NCBI RefSeq assembly: GCF_030123065.1
Contig: NZ_CP126093.1
Coordinates: 5,090,001-5,154,000, forward strand
Direction: 5' to 3'
DNA: 64,000 nt
Source: Neobacillus sp. DY30
GTDB lineage: Bacteria > Bacillota > Bacilli > Bacillales > Cytobacillaceae
In this document: one piece after another, positions 63,604-64,000 of the stretch
How positions within the stretch are numbered: position 1 is the first letter of the stretch
Layout of the letters: every line of letters starts with the position of its first letter
Notes under the pieces: generated by a model
The model's input: only the letters and a program-made list of their open reading frames with translations
What the model was told of the DNA's origin: nothing
Databases searched by the model: none
Position numbers and translations under genes: made by a program

Positions 63604-64000
63604 CTATAATAAATATGTCTCTACTTCTTGATGGGAACTAACTTGCAGTACTCCATCTTTTATATCAACTACAAGCACGTTCGTGCCATTTTCAATTTGA
63701 ACACGATCGAAGCTTGTCGCTGGTTTTGCAATTCTTCCACTGATACTTTCAATCATTACTTCCCCATACCCATCAGCCGGAATCGCAGTAATCACCGTTC
63801 CAATCCTGCCTCTTAAGTCACTTTCTTTATATACAAGTGACTCTTCGGCATTCGATAATGGAATTAGAACAAATACGTTTAAAAAAGTAACGAGGATAAA
63901 GGCTATAATTGCTGATATTCCACCGATTACCAAGTAATGAATCGCGGAAAGCTTTTCAAATAAATACCCGCTTGCTGAAAAAAGGGTTACAAATGATAGA
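63604..64000 (-). CDS. yuaF: YuaF-like NfeD-family membrane protein (5' end outside window)
   Basis: The visible part (131 codons) includes a hydrophobic segment followed by the NfeD-type beta-barrel (LRGRIGTVITAIPADGYGEVMIES, VLVVDIKDGVLQVSS). The frame stays open to the right window edge, so the protein is longer than the 109 aa that begin at the internal TTG near 63933. NfeD proteins partner with flotillin, consistent with the 13-bp gap to floT. Confidence 0.9.
   Translation of the reverse strand, partial: LSFVTLFSASGYLFEKLSAIHYLVIGGISAIIAFILVTFLNVFVLIPLSNAEESLVYKESDLRGRIGTVITAIPADGYGEVMIESISGRIAKPATSFDRVQIENGTNVLVVDIKDGVLQVSSHQEVETYLL

Noticed and set aside
63604-63933. NfeD protein as a truncated 109-aa gene
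   Set aside because: The frame has no stop up to the right window edge, so it is an edge-cut normal gene rather than a truncation.

Overview
The window is a 64 kb piece of a low-GC Gram-positive chromosome from an endospore-forming Bacillaceae (Bacillus, Neobacillus or a near relative). Evidence: strong AGGAGG-type ribosome binding sites, several GTG and TTG starts, sporulation genes (kapB/kapD, yutH, lytH, yunB, a YhcN/YlaJ lipoprotein, a small YuzL-like protein), and a gene order that follows the Bacillus subtilis yui-yum-yut-yun-suf-yus segment almost gene for gene. I see no insertion sequence, prophage, CRISPR array, rRNA or tRNA gene.

Layout. 1-4.2 kb: an edge-cut AlaX-like tRNA-editing gene, a Cu/Zn-SOD-like lipoprotein, a cyclophilin lipoprotein, kapB, kapD, a hotdog thioesterase and a Tyr-rich small protein. 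4.3-9.2 kb: pepA, yuiC-yuiB-yuiA, a NUDIX hydrolase and yumB. 9.6-26 kb: yumC, yutM, yuzB, yutJ, yuzD, yutI, yutH-yutC, lipA, lytH and yunB-yunF, with an EAL-domain gene, a DUF3055 gene and a small cytosolic-protein gene inserted relative to my memory of B. subtilis. 26-32 kb: the sufCDSUB operon. 32-38 kb: metNPQ behind a SAM riboswitch, metY, yusD-yusG, gcvH, yusI. 39-44.6 kb: fadN-fadA-fadE behind a perfect palindromic FadR-type box. 45-52 kb: a glutamine synthetase with its own GlnR/TnrA-type operator, then a Fur-box-flanked hydroxamate-siderophore uptake locus (YfiY/YfiZ/YfhA-like transporter, YusV-like ATPase, FhuF-like reductase). 52-64 kb: a RodA/FtsW-family protein, a GalT/HIT-like protein, uppP, azoR, a tungstate operon (regulator-tupA-tupB-tupC), a two-component system, and floT with the edge-cut yuaF.

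How the genes work together. The strongest theme is iron-sulfur and redox biology: a complete SUF assembly operon, carrier-type proteins YutM and YutI, the Fe-S enzyme lipoyl synthase, flavin-dependent NAD(P)H oxidoreductases YumB, YumC and YutJ, and an iron-siderophore import and reduction set. GcvH, LipA, methionine/cysteine acquisition and beta-oxidation complete a core-metabolism block.

Most of the window is ordinary conserved chromosome. No clearly new multi-gene system was found. The items that deserve a second look are: a five-copy 53-bp tandem hairpin repeat array (55134-55445); a glutamine synthetase lacking the Arg that mediates feedback inhibition in B. subtilis, with no glnR beside it; an SOD-like protein lacking the bridging His; an EAL protein with a decayed GGDEF-like half next to a HEPN protein lacking its catalytic His; two helically phased operator-like arrays (56335-56363 and 61855-61886); and two copies of an interspersed hairpin repeat, one of which lies inside the suf operon.
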